A DNA stretch of 64,000 nt from Gerris lacustris (Eukaryota; Arthropoda; Insecta; Hemiptera; Gerridae). The stretch is taken from assembly GCA_951217055.1 (NCBI GenBank), contig OX578276.1:153893482-153957481 (forward strand), written 5' to 3'. The position numbers and the translations under genes were made by a program. Below, one piece after another: positions 45,327 to 56,599 of this stretch; position 1 is the first letter of the stretch, and the number at the start of each line of letters is the position of its first letter. The notes below the pieces were generated by a model. It made no database searches. It was not told the origin of the DNA and worked only from the letters and a program-made list of their open reading frames with translations.

Positions 45327-45540
45327 CAGGGTTTCGTAGATCATCCTCGAAACCCTCATGCCGAGGGCAATGTGTCTGTCTGTCCGTCCTAATTAGGTTC
45401 ATACCCTCCGAACCGTTCGCTAGAGAGTTAAAATTTGAATTACTGGCGTAACTATTTGACCCCTCACATAGGAAAAATAAAGATAAGAAAAAAAATGTAA
45501 CATGGGCATGCGCATTGCGCACAAATGTGCAAAGTGCAGT
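45327..45540 (+). repeat. Family E fragment
   Basis: AGGGTTTCGTAGATCATCCT, GTGTCTGTCTGTCCGTCC and CGCTAGAGAGTTAAAATTTG, as at 17210. Confidence 0.7.
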
Positions 45541-45589
45541 TTTTACCTCAAGTTAATGCAATTTACATCAAGTTAATTGACAGTTTTTG

Positions 45590-45690
45590 ATGTGAAGAAC
45601 CCCTAAAAATGTATTTTAATGTACTCCAGCAGTGCACTGCAGTGTTGCAGGATTAGCATGCCTTAAATAATGAAGCTTCTCTCATCGCGC
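45590..45690 (+). repeat. Third copy of the exon 5 upstream intron segment
   Basis: GAAGAACCCCTAAAAATGTA, ACTCCAGCAGTGCACTGCAG and TTAAATAATGAAGCTTCT align with the intron segments at 46690-46770 and 46890-46975. It stops before the exon part. Confidence 0.65.
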
Positions 45691-45766
45691 CATTGTAATA
45701 CTTCCCGCACAAAATTCGCTTTTTTATTTTCCCGTCCAATAAATCATTAAATAACTTTCAGTGAAA

Positions 45767-46664
45767 GGCCGTTTCAGACGATCAACTTAGTTGTCAATAT
45801 GCCATGTTGATAATGTTTATCGCCTGTGATTAGGTTGGTGGTTGAAATTTTCTGTTGATCCACAGGTTAGAGTATAATAAAAATAGACTGCCAATTAGTG
45901 TGGCACATAGCTTCCTCGCATCCTATCACGTACTTTATTGTTATATTACTTTATTGTTATATTATTAATAGTGTAAAAAATATTAATTGTTTTAGCGATC
46001 TTTAACACTTCATAGCGGTGTCGCTGTTGGTTTTACTAAAACATTGTATTTGTAAAAAATGTTTGTCTCATTGAATAGATGAAGTTAGATTTTTTTCCCG
46101 ACCTAAAATTCCAATTTTAAATTTGAAGTTCACGTTTACGCTAGCGTTGCTCGTGAACGCTTAGACGGATAACGTTGTTTAACGAACTCGTCCTGGGCAT
46201 AGGTAAAATGAACATGTCTACCAAATTTTATCAAAATCGGTCAACATTTACTCAAGTTATCGTCACACGTTTCATAATTCGTGGACACACAGACCAACAG
46301 ACAGACAGACACGAGACCAAAAATGTTCCATGATGTCTGAAAAGGATTTCTGTATTGGAATTTTTAAAATCGGAGACATAAAAGTTTTTCGTTCTCAAAA
46401 GTGAACACAATGCTTCCGTAACCTTCGGTAAGCTCGGAAGCAAAATTAAAAATTTCACGTAGGACGAACCTCTTATTCACAATATTTATGATAATAACGA
46501 GGTATAACAATTCTACACTCATTTTAAATCCAAAATCTTCCCACAATGAACTTGAACAAACTGTAGATTCGGTAGACAACTTTGTAACAAGTAATGTCTG
46601 ACTTAAATGTTGTCAACTTGATAGCCAACTTGGTTGACAACTAAGTTGATCATCTAAAGGGCGC
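45767..46664. mobile_element. GGC-end MITE with nested B/F repeats
   Basis: Left end GGCCGTTTCAGACGATCAAC, right end GTTGATCATCTAAAGGGCGC, flanked by AAA and TTT. Sub-terminal ACTTAGTTGTCAA is inverted at 46638. Between about 45870 and 46445 it contains the family B start block and a family F fragment with B's terminal GAACACAATGCTTCCGTAAC, which enlarged it to 0.9 kb. Confidence 0.8.
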
Positions 46665-46689
46665 TTTTTAAAAGAAACTTCGTGATAAT

Positions 46690-46870
46690 GAACCCCTTAA
46701 GAAATGTTTACACGTACTCCTGCAGTACATTACAGTAATGCATGACTTAATTAATGAAAGATTTTTAAATAAAATGTGTTCGTACTTAGTTAAAGGAACG
46801 TTTAGAGGACATTAAGGAGCCTGAGAAGGAAAGAGAATCATAGTATTAGTGAAATAGTGTAGTTCTGTAC
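46690..46870 (+). pseudogene. Decayed duplicate of gene 2 exon 5 start
   Basis: The acceptor-like TACTTAG ends at 46789. From 46790, TTAAAGGAACGTTTAGAGGA parallels TTAAAGGAACTTATAGAGGA at 47001, and similarity runs for about 80 bp. In the exon frame it reads LKERLEDIKEPEKERES, then TAG. The preceding intron segment is duplicated too, so the tandem unit is about 210 bp. If spliced in it would truncate the protein after exon 4. Confidence 0.8.
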
Positions 46871-47000
46871 TTCGTCTGAGATTTTTTGATATAAAGAATC
46901 CCAAATGAATTGTATATGTTCACCTGCAGGGCATAGCTGTGTTGCAGGCTTAGTATAGCGTAATTAATGAAGTATTTTTTTATAAATGTGTTTTATTTAG

Positions 47001-47336
47001 TTAAAGGAACTTATAGAGGACATTGAGGAGCCTGGAGTAGAGGAGAGAATTATAGGATTAGTGAGAGAGCGTAGTCCTGTAGAGACTGACTGTGTTCAGC
47101 TGCTTCTCTGCAGACTTGCTCCTGTAGTCTGGGGGATGCAGCGAGCACTGACTCAACCACCCCCTTCTGACTGGTCCAGCATGACTCCCGTAGACAGGAT
47201 GTACGCTTACTTCCCTTCCTTCCAAGATCTGGTGAGACATAGGCCACGTTGTGAAATAAGGTTCCCTAACTGCAGGATCAAGTACCGTCATCTTTATGAA
47301 GACTTGGAGCAAAGACTCACCAAGTCCGAGCCGTAG
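47001..47336 (+). CDS. Gene 2, terminal exon (four-cysteine C-terminal domain)
   Basis: The acceptor GTTTTATTTAG ends at 47000, phase 0; TAG is at 47334-47336. The 111 residues begin LKELIEDIEEPGVEERI, then ETDCVQLLLCRLAPVVWGM and PRCEIRFPNCRIKYRHLY. The four cysteines, in C-x5-C and C-x6-C pairs, suggest two disulfides in an extracellular fold. TPVDRMYAYFPSF lies between the pairs. GC content is clearly above the flanks. The whole five-exon model gives 374 residues. I recognise no named family; the layout is of a secreted arthropod protein. Confidence 0.9.
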   Translation, partial: LKELIEDIEEPGVEERIIGLVRERSPVETDCVQLLLCRLAPVVWGMQRALTQPPPSDWSSMTPVDRMYAYFPSFQDLVRHRPRCEIRFPNCRIKYRHLYEDLEQRLTKSEP

Positions 47337-47504
47337 AAATCCGCAAGTATAGAAACACCATCGTAACTAGAACACCGGGTTGCTAAAGATGTATAAATAT
47401 TAAACTTCTATGTGTCAAATGCTTGTATTTCATCCCTCTCCAAAACACTATCATACCTAAAACCTCATTAATATTAATTAATAATTATAAATTATATTTA
47501 ATTA

Positions 47505-47510
47505 AATAAA
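47505..47510 (+). terminator. Candidate polyA signal of gene 2
   Basis: AATAAA about 170 nt after the stop, followed by TTGTTTTGTTTTTGTTCG, a GT/T-rich downstream element. Confidence 0.65.
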
Positions 47511-47804
47511 AGAACTTTATTGTTTTGTTTTTGTTCGTTTTAATTTTTTCATTTATATGCAAAGTAAAAACAGAAAGAACGTATTGTAAGTGGGTGAAAA
47601 TTTAAATTTCACGGGTTTTACAAAAAAGAGTTATAAAAATATGTCTGCCTCTTGTCTGTCGCTTTTACAAACCCATGCATGAGCCCAAACTGGGCTGACT
47701 TAGATGAAATTAGGTATATACGAGTCTGTTCAGAAATCATACCCCGAGAAGTAACAATAAATTAATTTTAGCTCTACATTTGAAATGCTGCCCCACCAAA
47801 ATAT

Positions 47805-48415
47805 ATAGACTGCCAATTGATGTGGCACATAGCTTCCTCGCATCCAATCTCGTACTTTATTGATTCTATTTTTTTACTAGCCATTATTGTCTAATTTGTT
47901 TAATTGTTTCCTCCGTTTTTTTAATCTGTCAAAATTGTTTGGATTTTTTACGTAAATTAAAGTATCAATTTAGCAAAAGTTAAAGAGCACAGACGGTTCA
48001 AATTAATCTAGGGCTATCTGCAAACTACTTTCAATTAACTATAAAAGTGTCATACAAATCAGATAAGTACTTTTGAAGCTATAGGTGTAAATAAATGTAT
48101 GTTTGTGCGCTTGTGGAAGAAAAATTAAATGATCGCAGAAGGTTGAAACTTGTATGGGACCAATAATGAGCTAATTATGACCTACCATCCAAATTTCATT
48201 AAAATCAGAAGTGTAGTTTTTAAGATATGTTGGTTCGCAAAAATTTAACGACAGACCGACAGACCGACAGACAGACACGGAACCAAAAATGATCCCTGAT
48301 GTCTGAAACGGATTTCTGTCTTGGAATTTTTGAAATCGGAGACCTAAATATTTTTGGTTCTTCAGAACGATCACATAGCTTCCGTTACCTTCGGAAGCTC
48401 GGAAGCAAAATTAAA
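47805..48415 (+). repeat. Family B interspersed repeat, near full length
   Basis: From GACTGCCAATTGATGTGGCA to CTTCCGTTACCTTCGGAAGC. One of the best B copies. Confidence 0.85.
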
Positions 48416-48429
48416 ATTTAAAAAAAAAA

Positions 48430-48578
48430 ATGCTTAGAAAGTAATTCTTTTCGCATTTGTATTCATTGCGCATGCGCGTTTCATAATTCCTCTTTTTTCC
48501 ACCCTAGTGCGGTAAAAAAGAAGAATTATTCACCTTAACGCACGATTAGAGAGTTTCTTTACATTTACTAGAAGTTCT
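48430..48578 (+). repeat. Family C copy, left part
   Basis: GCGCATGCGCGTTTCATAAT, the CACCCTAGTGCGG palindrome and GCACGATTAGAGAG. It continues at 51452-51509 and 53908-54240 after two insertions. Confidence 0.8.
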
Positions 48579-51451
48579 GTGATAAGTAGACCTCGCTCGT
48601 TAAAATAACAAATCGGGTTTTGAGCTTAGGTTAAAAAGAAATTACAAAAATTTATCCGCAAAAAATGTTATTTCAACAAAAAAGACCTGAAACGTGAAAA
48701 AGTACAAAAGGTTTTTATACAACTTTAGAGTACTCTTAAAGTGCTTTCCAACGATACCAAAAACGACCGGTCAGCTACTATTTTTACCATTTCTAAAACA
48801 GAGGTACAACACTATGTACCCCTAATGGACAGGGTACAGTAATAAATTTAAGGTTCTTCTTTAGCGCAAACTTTACTTCTATAAAGTTGTAAGTACCATA
48901 TATGAGTTTCAACCCGATCTTATGAAAAGCAAAAACGGTACAGTAAAACAAATAAAAAGTAGAGTATTTTTGCGTATTTCGACAAACCGGTAACAAAAGT
49001 ACCCTTTTAAGTACATAAATAATTTTTTTCAGTACAACCGCATTATAAGGCCTTAATACGTCTACTAAATGCCTACATAAAGATACCTTTACAAAACACA
49101 TTTAATTTAAAAATGTAATCTTCACAGTACCCAGACTTTAAGTACGTTTTGTACCAAAAGTACTAAAGGTACTTAAATTAAATGTACATCTTGGGTTGTA
49201 CAATATTATACTGTATTAGGTTCTAAAAGGACAATCTTGTCACAGAATAATCTTAAGAGCAAAGTGGTCAACAGTGGACTCACCTCGCACTTTTTGAGAG
49301 CCCGAAAAACTATTTATCGTTCAAAAGGGTCTGAAACGTGACTTTTTTCGATAAACATTTGTATTTTTTTAAAGTACTTTTTAAGGGCTTTCCAACGATA
49401 TCAAACACTGCCGGCCAGCTACTATTTTTACCTTTTCTTAAACAGAGGTACACAACTTTGTACCCCTCATGTACCTAGCATGTTAATAAATTTAATGTTT
49501 TCCTTTCATGTACACTTTACTACTATTAAGTACTAAATACCATATGAGTTTTAGCCCGATCCTATGAAATTCATATACGGTACAGTACAAAGGCTAAAAA
49601 GTAGCGTTTTTCGGCAGATTTTTTCAAACCGGTACAATTAGTACAAAAATAAGTAGAAATAAAAAATAAATTTCAATAAAATGGGTACAAAGGCAATAAA
49701 ACCCACACACTTTTGAGTAAAAAGCAGCTGTTTTTTATTTTTTTATTTTTACAGTGCACCCTACAACTACCGTGGTATTAAAAGTACCTCTGTACCCAAA
49801 CCCGTAAAGATACAGGTACGAAAAGGGTACAGTGCGTTTAAGTGTTATTTGGCGCAACTTTTGACCGAAGGGAATTTTCGAGCTGATAAATCCCTCGACG
49901 CTATTAGCCCCAGAGTGGGGTAACCTACCCCCTACACGGCACTCTAAAAGTACAAAAGGGTACTAAAGTACCAACCTAGTTCATTTTTTAAAAAATATTT
50001 TTGCACACATTTGGTACATTTTAAATGGTCTTTCCAACGATACCTCTTTCAAATCGGTACAACGTCCCCTTCTGGTTGCGGCTACCCAAGGAGGACGTCC
50101 TTCACATAGACTTAGCTCCCGAAGTTAGAATCAGAAATATAATAACAACCCGGATTCTAAAAGAGGACAATATTTCCTCAAGTCCCGTACCCTTTTGAAC
50201 CCTGTCCGATTAAAATTGCGAACGGTACAGATGGTCAAATTCGAAATTTCGGAAAAACACGATTTTTGTGTGTATTTCGCCGAGGTACTTGACTTCCCCC
50301 CCTCGAAGATACTAAAAAAAGGGGATTTCGCTTACCCCTTGAAAAACACATTTTTAGAGCATACGAAGCAGAGTAGAAGAGTACTTTTGTTTTCTCTGTA
50401 CGTACCTCCAAAGTACTATCTTACACCTCTGAATTTAAAGTAGCATATCTCAAAAAGTAAAAGTACCATCGAGTTTAAAAGCAAAACGCCAGGAGCAGCA
50501 TTTCATAGACTTTTAAGGCTCAAATGCCCAATAGTGTCGTATAAATGCCCTAGGAGGAGATACGTGAACCATGTAGAAAAACGTTTAAAGAAAAGTGGTA
50601 AAAAGTGTTTTTTCGCTTTAAAGGGCCAGAAACGTGAAAATTTTTATAATGTTTTTGCATCACTTTTGTACTCTTTCCAAGGGCTTTCCAACGATATACG
50701 ACACCCCGTACCAAATATCTCTGGTTTTCTGATCGGTGAAAAACAAATTTCCCGATGTCGCCCCTAAGCGGGGGTGCACGTAAAAAAAAAGTTCTCGTTA
50801 CCGGCTATGGACCTCTGCGGGATCTACAAAAGCCTTGAAAAAAAAAATTAAAATTTTCAATTATTTGAAATGTTATACGTAAAAATGTGTTAAAAAAATT
50901 CCCTTTTTGACCGTAGACGATTTCCCATTGAAAATAAACCAATTTCCCGGAAAATTTCCCGACAGATAGAATTTTTTCTTAAAAATACACTATAACCTTA
51001 ACAATTTTCAGAAAACGTCATGTCTCTACGACAAACACACCCATCAGTACAAAAATCCAAAAAACACCCTATTTCGCCCTTTAAGGCCAATTTTCACCCT
51101 TAAGGAGTGGTTTAAAACTGTCCATACCCAATGTTTGGTCAAGCGATTTTTAAGGTTTCTAACCGATTTTGACATTACCAACTCGAAATTTTTCCAAAAA
51201 TCAAGAGTCAGGGTATAATTATATTTTTGTTTTTTGCCGTGGCGCCTTAAAATAAAGAACAATTTTACCCCCCCTCCCCCATTCGATAGACAATAAAGGT
51301 GCGTCCCTCCGCTCCACATCACAGCTCGGTCGGCCTGCGGCCTCCCTCGCAAAGAAGTTGATTTACAAAAATTAAGAGAGAGACAGACACACAGACGAAA
51401 TGCCAAACGGTCGAGTTAAAACGGAGACCTCGCTTCGCTCGGTCAATCAAA
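48579..51451. mobile_element. Family G, 2.9-kb unclassified repeat with internal units
   Basis: This sequence interrupts a family C copy. It contains at least three diverged internal units, each with CTGAAACGTGA-like, TACTC and GGGCTTTCCAACGATAT blocks (near 48680-48760, 49330-49410 and 50625-50700), and very many short TAC/GTAC motifs such as GGTACAGT. GACCTCGCT occurs near both ends. No frame over 120 codons is conserved and no protein motif seen. A related fragment is at 61785-62090. Its left and right limits are good to about 10 bp. Confidence 0.65.
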
Positions 51452-51509
51452 ATTAATTTGTTGTATGTTTAATTAAAGTAACTGTTTGTGTCGAGTTTTT
51501 AGTGAAAAA
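51452..51509 (+). repeat. Family C copy, middle part
   Basis: TAATTTGTTGTATGTTTAAT to GTCGAGTTTTTAGTGAAAAA, matching 25815-25862. Confidence 0.8.
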
Positions 51510-52328
51510 CAGGGCCGGATTTTCAATTTTCGGGCCCCCCCGCGAAAAACTCCAATGGGCCCCCAACCTACCCAGGCCAGGTCCTATTCGGAAGGGGAGG
51601 GGGGGGGGGGAGTTTACTGGTTAGTTTACCGTAGAATGGGAGTCCTACACTATCGGCGAGCCTCGTGAGTACTTGTGATGGCCAAAGAAAGTAAGAAAAC
51701 TACACACCACAACCTAATTACACGCACCGCATTCATTCTTCATCTCAAATTCGCTATTGAACTACCTCGCCGAAATAAGAAAGAGGTAATCGCCTCAAAA
51801 AATGCTTATTCCTAATTAGGTCTTCAGGGTATTAATAATTCCAAAGTCAACCTATTTTTGGCTATATTTCACCGTTTTGTTTAAAAGTTGTGTCAACATG
51901 TTATATAAAGATGTCGGTTAAAAGTTAATGTAGATATAAGAAATAAAATTTTAAAAATCTTTTAGGCCTGAAGATGCCTCAAAGGAGGTGAAATATAGCC
52001 AAAAACGGATTGACTTTGGAGTTATTAATGCCCTAAAGACCTAAATAAGAATAATAAGCATAGTATGGAAATGAAGTGTAATATACTGCGAATATCTCTC
52101 AAATAAATAAAAATACAATTTACCTCCTCACAACAACAACAATATTATACCTGGGGTCCTATAACTACTCCCCTTCCATATTAACTTAGGTAATATTTCC
52201 AATAAAAATGTTTTCAAGCTTATCAAAAAATGGGGTCTTAAATTTTTTTCGTTAGTCCTTTTCGAAGATACCTATTTTATCGTTTAGGTAAAATAAAAAA
52301 TACGTGTGGTGTCGCGGGACACCCGGTA

Positions 52329-53058
52329 GGAACGAAGTTCCTTACATTTTTCATTAAATATAAATTATAAAATCACACTGCTAAGTACGTACACATTGCT
52401 AACTACTTATACATGGCGGAGTTAGAAAAGAGACAAAATTAAAAGTAACGAACTGTTTGTACCTAGCAGAGTTAAGGCAATATTAAAAGAAAATCATTAT
52501 TTGTATCATTAAAGCAAGCGTCTTACTATAAATATATATTGAATATAAGAAAAAAGTTTATAGTTAAAGAGTATGTTTGTTAAAGGATGATGGATTAAAA
52601 TAGAACTGTTTTCTACCTACCCGGCCAATTAATTTAAAATATGTATTATAAAATATATCTCTTCCCTACTCTACAGCTTCTGCTTGTTTCAGGGTGAAAA
52701 TTACATGATTATATTTTATTTATTTACAAAACAAAGTGACATTTTTGACATATATAACAAAAATAATCAAAACAAGTCAAGTAACAGGCTTCCTTAATTA
52801 CACTTTTTCCCGTCTTTTGAAGCTTACGTTTACGTGGGCGTTGCCGACGTAACGTTTTCCGACGAACTCAGCCTGGGCATTGGTAAAATGAACATGTGTA
52901 CCAAATTTCATCTTACTTGGTGATCTTTTACTCAAGTTATCGTCATCTGTAAATTTCGTGACGGATTTTGCGTGACGGTGATTTTGTGACGGTGATTTTG
53001 GTCGTTTTTTTCGGATTCACTCCCGGGCTCCAGAACATGCCATAAGGAACTTCGTTCC
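52329..53058. mobile_element. Family F element inside the hAT composite
   Basis: Ends GGAACGAAGTTCCTTA and TAAGGAACTTCGTTCC; interior TACATGGCGGAGTTAGAAAA and CTTACGTTTACGTGGGCGTT. Confidence 0.75.
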
Positions 53059-53114
53059 AAAAACTGAGCTGATTTAGTTATTATGTATAATGACCAGATA
53101 TATGTAATATATAT

Positions 53115-53784
53115 CAGGGCCGCTGAGAGGATTTCCGGGCCCCAGGGCAAGTTAGCATCTGGACCCCTTTGAACAAACAATGGCTGGGGGTCCGAATTTT
53201 TTAAAATTTAAGTGCAAAAAGATGCGAGTTTGAAGGATTTCTGAGGGCAAGTTTGTCCTTACAGGAAAAGAGGTTTGGCGCTTGGACGAATTTTGAAGTT
53301 TAACAAAGGTGGGCTAAAAAACACAAATAGTTGTTTTGTAGCTGGCAAGCTTAAAAATCGCATTACAAGTAAAAAATGTAAAAGGTATTAATATAAGTTA
53401 ATATGATTTGTCAGTCAGTTTCTCTCCTTTAAATTAGCATTGACCATATTGAATAAGGTGAAAACATCACAAAAATGTAAGTATCTAAATGAACCAAAAA
53501 TATTCAAACTTCCGTACTCATGACACGTATTAGGAAGAATTTTAAGTTCATCACAATCTGTGGGCCCCTCGCCAAAAAAATGTATAATTGAAACATTTCC
53601 TTTCAGCACTGAATGGGGCCCCTGACAAAGGTATATGAGTATAATTCCAGTTTAGATTTAATTATACTCTAAAGGGGCCCCCATCGACATTGCGGTACAA
53701 AGATAGTAGTTTCATGTTTTTTTATTTGTGGGCCCCCTGACACCGGGGACGTGCCCGCAATTCGGGCCCATAGCTACGCCACTG
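53115..53784. mobile_element. Probable hAT-like element nested in the composite
   Basis: CAGGGCCGCTGAGAGGATTT at the left and GGGCCCATAGCTACGCCACTG-type right end. The ends are only partly inverse and I found no target duplication, so the two may belong to different elements. Confidence 0.4.
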
Positions 53785-53907
53785 ATCACAATACCCTTCT
53801 TGCCTTTTTTTGTTGTAAAAACCCCTTTTCAACATATCTGAATGGGCCCCCCCGAACCGTGGGCCCCCCCGCACCGCGGGGGCTGGCGGTAGCTATATCC
53901 GGCCCTG

Positions 53908-54240
53908 GTGAAAAACAATAAGTGATTTAAGTGATTATGACGAAAATGAGGACAATAATACTCCTCCCGAAATAATTAGTTCGGCACAAAATACAACTAA
54001 TGAATTAATGTCATCTTAATCAAAAGAGAAATACGAACTTACATTGAGGAAGTTTATTAAATATGTTATCCTGTATTTATAATTAAAATCCACAATCGTA
54101 GACGAAGTACGGCGCGCAACTCGTGGGAAAACTGCATTTTGCTTTGCTCGTGTTGTTTTACTACCCTCGCTGTCGCTCGGGTGCAAACTCCACACTCGCA
54201 TGCAAAATGCTACTTTCCGCTCTAGTCACGTAATGCACTA
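53908..54240 (+). repeat. Family C copy, right part
   Basis: Starts at the hAT target duplication; a decayed family C ORF start follows, then CATTTTGCTTTGCTCGTG and GGGTGCAAACTCCACACTCG. Confidence 0.8.
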
Positions 54241-54249
54241 TTATTGTAT

Positions 54250-54570
54250 TTTTACTTTTTCAGATAAAGAGAAAGTATTATGAGGGTGCGAAAATTCGAT
54301 TTTGAGATTTCGATGGATTTACACGTTTTGAGGTGTCCCCTTAATCCAAAAAAGTTTTTGGATTAAGTTATTTAAATAATGTCTGTCTGTCTGTCGTCTG
54401 TGCAAACGCCTGGAGCCTAAACTACTGGGCCGATTTTGACGAAATATTCAATAATAATTAAATTTATCTACGAAAACTATAAATGGAAAACACTGGGCTA
54501 AGTAATTATGAACTCGTATATGAGAAAGTTTGTCTGAGTTGTCTCGGACCGATTTTTTATGTTAAGACAT
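54250..54570 (+). repeat. Family A copy with internal deletion
   Basis: AAAGAGAAAGTATTATGAGG and AACTACTGGGCCGATTTTGA jump directly to TTCAATAATAATTAAATTTA, losing the B-box region. Confidence 0.8.
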
Positions 54571-54574
54571 CTCT

Positions 54575-55055
54575 AACAATGAAAACTATCTTTTTCTTTT
54601 CGGCTTTTCTTTTGAACAGTTGTTTATTTTTTCCCTCCCAATCTTCCTATTTTAAAGCAAAGAGAAAAATAAATGAAAAAAAGAAAATTTGAAGAAATGA
54701 GCACCTAGATAGCGAAGTAAAAGCGTCTTGTCAATCAATTTTCGAGAAAGAATTTAGCGAGTAAAAAGCGGCTAGTTGTTATTAAGGGGAAGCTAGACGT
54801 GCTATCAGGATGAGATGAAGGAGATGACATGATGATGGTACCTAACTAGAGAGACGTGCATCTATGTGGGTACAGTTACATCTGGAGGTACAGGTACAGG
54901 TACAGACGACGCCTCCCTCGCAGTCCTCTCCGTTACACTTGCCCTACATATTTCACAATCTCTCGCTTTTATATCTTTTATTTTCTTTCTCGTACTTTTA
55001 TCATTAAGTGTCTTTTAGATATTTTTCAACAAGATTCCCCCCCCCCCCTTTTTAC
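54575..55055. other. Spacer, no gene seen
   Basis: Short (GGTACA)n tract near 54885-54905. No gene. Confidence 0.5.
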
Positions 55056-55059
55056 TTTC

Positions 55060-55820
55060 CCTCACATATAGTAGGTAAGGTTATGTTTTCACCCAATTTT
55101 GTTTCCGAGATTTCAACTGAATTGTATACGTTTTGGGTGTTTTTAAGACCTCCTGAGTGGTTATCAGCATGACGTCTGTATGTGTATGTATTTATGAGTG
55201 TATGTGTGTATATTATATATGTATGTGTGTTATCATTGTAGCGCCCAGGGTGTTTACCCTAAATAATTGAAACTTGGCTGAAAAATCAGTCCTTACTTCT
55301 AGTTGAGCTGCCCGGATAATATAAAAAATCGTAAAAAATTGAAAAGTGGTGCGATCGAGTTGAAATTTAGCACGAATGTACCTTTTTGTATGAAAAACTA
55401 ATCCAGAAAATTTAATTTTTAACTTAGCCGCCATTTTGAAGTTTTTGAATTTTGAAACTTTGACGGTTAATAATACCGAAGATATAAATAAGTTTTTGAC
55501 ATGTTGCATATCGTTGGAACCGGTAAAAAATAAGGAACTTATTTTTATAAAAAAAACGATGAAATTACATTAATTAGTTTAAAAGTTATAAGCGCTAATT
55601 ATCAATTAGTGTGATACTTTTGTTAAACGTCAAAGTTTGCTTACATCTGTTAAAATTCAAATAATTTAATAAATTAGTAAAACAATCAGTTAGTTCAAAA
55701 CGGTCACCCATCCATGTATTAACCACAATGCTGCTTTCTCCCTGCTGCTTCGCAGAAGGAGAGGGCACTTTAGTGGCCTCCGAAGTGAGGAAAAGTTTCG
55801 AGGTAACCCGTACCCGATTT
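55060..55820 (+). repeat. Family D interspersed repeat, long copy
   Basis: TTTTGGGTGTTTTTAAGACC, CAGCATGACGTCTGTATGTG and, at the right, CTTTAGTGGCCTCCGAAGTG, in the same order as 10630-11460. Confidence 0.8.
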
Positions 55821-55859
55821 TATTTTATTGCTTCGAAGTTAGTGGAAAGTAGTTCTAAA

Positions 55860-56570
55860 GAACGTGTTTTTTTTGTGTCCGATTAGAGACGCAAATCCGT
55901 TTCAGATCTGAGTAAACTTTTTGGTCCCGTGCTGGTGTGTCTGTCTCTTAACTTTTTAACATAATATATTTTAAAATCTACTCATCCAATGTTTATGAAA
56001 TTTTTATGGTTTTGTCAAAAGTAGCTTTGTCAATCGGCTTTTCAAATTGATACTTATATTCAGCTATCATGGAATCCTTAAACGGAAAGACTAACTCCCC
56101 TCTTTATCTTGTGTAAGACTACTACCGCTGGTCGAGCTATTTGGCGGTTAAAATTGTAACTAAATCTTTTACACCGTTTAAAAGATTTTGACCTTTTAAT
56201 TCAAAGAAATAAATTAATAAATTCATTTGTCAGTTTGCTCGATTCGAACCCGAGATCACTTGCACTCGAAAGCAATCGCGCATCTCTTACAGCCACCGAG
56301 GATCGGTTATTTTTCTTTTATTTATTTACAAAATAGTAAAAATGTCTGACTACCAGTATTTTTTTACATCTAATGTCAAAAGATCATAAGTAGTTTACAA
56401 TTTTAACCGCGAAACAGCTCCAACAGCACTAGTGGTCTTACACCTCTTGTCATGTAGAAAAATCAAAAGAATTTCGACATGGGGGAAACAATTAAATACA
56501 TGATATCAATAAAGTACTTACTTTGATCCAAGGAAGTTATGTGCCACACTAATTGGCTATCTATTTTATT
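55860..56570 (-). repeat. Family B copy, reverse, split by a TIR element
   Basis: ACGCAAATCCGTTTCAGATC near 55889 and GTGCCACACTAATTGGCTAT near 56540 are the two ends of reversed family B, with 56111-56443 lying between. Confidence 0.7.
56111..56443. mobile_element. TIR element with a tRNA-like centre
   Basis: The left arm starts GTGTAAGACTACTACCGCTG and the right arm is its inverse, CAGCACTAGTGGTCTTACAC in part. Arms are about 50 bp, both reaching GCGGTTAAAATTGTAA. At 56236-56305 the reverse strand carries GGGTTCGAATCGAGC, a B-box match, and an A-box-like TCGGTGGCTGTAAGAG. The tRNA-like fold is imperfect. Confidence 0.7.
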
Positions 56571-56599
56571 TTGTGGGGGACAATAACTTTAAGATTTTT

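Larger units (their letters stand above)
44667..47000. other. Gene 2 intron 4
   Basis: Starts GTAAAG and ends TTTTATTTAG. It holds a SINE, a family E fragment, a GGC-end MITE with nested repeats, and duplicated sequence from around exon 5. Confidence 0.8.
51510..53907. mobile_element. hAT-type composite element, 2.4 kb
   Basis: Ends CAGGGCCGGATTTTC and ATATCCGGCCCTG are inverses. GTGAAAAA flanks it at 51502-51509 and 53908-53915, an 8-bp duplication, and family C reads through when it is removed. The interior includes a family F copy (52329-53058) and another pair of hAT-like ends at 53115 and 53784. Many GGGCCCCC stretches. No intact transposase. Confidence 0.85.

Noticed and set aside
47058..47312. 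Reverse-strand ORFs of 65-84 codons over gene 2's last exon
   Set aside because: Shadows of the forward exon, which has correct splice phase and a cysteine pattern.
50195..51406. ORFs of 77-120 codons in family G
   Set aside because: Not conserved among the internal units and without recognisable domains.
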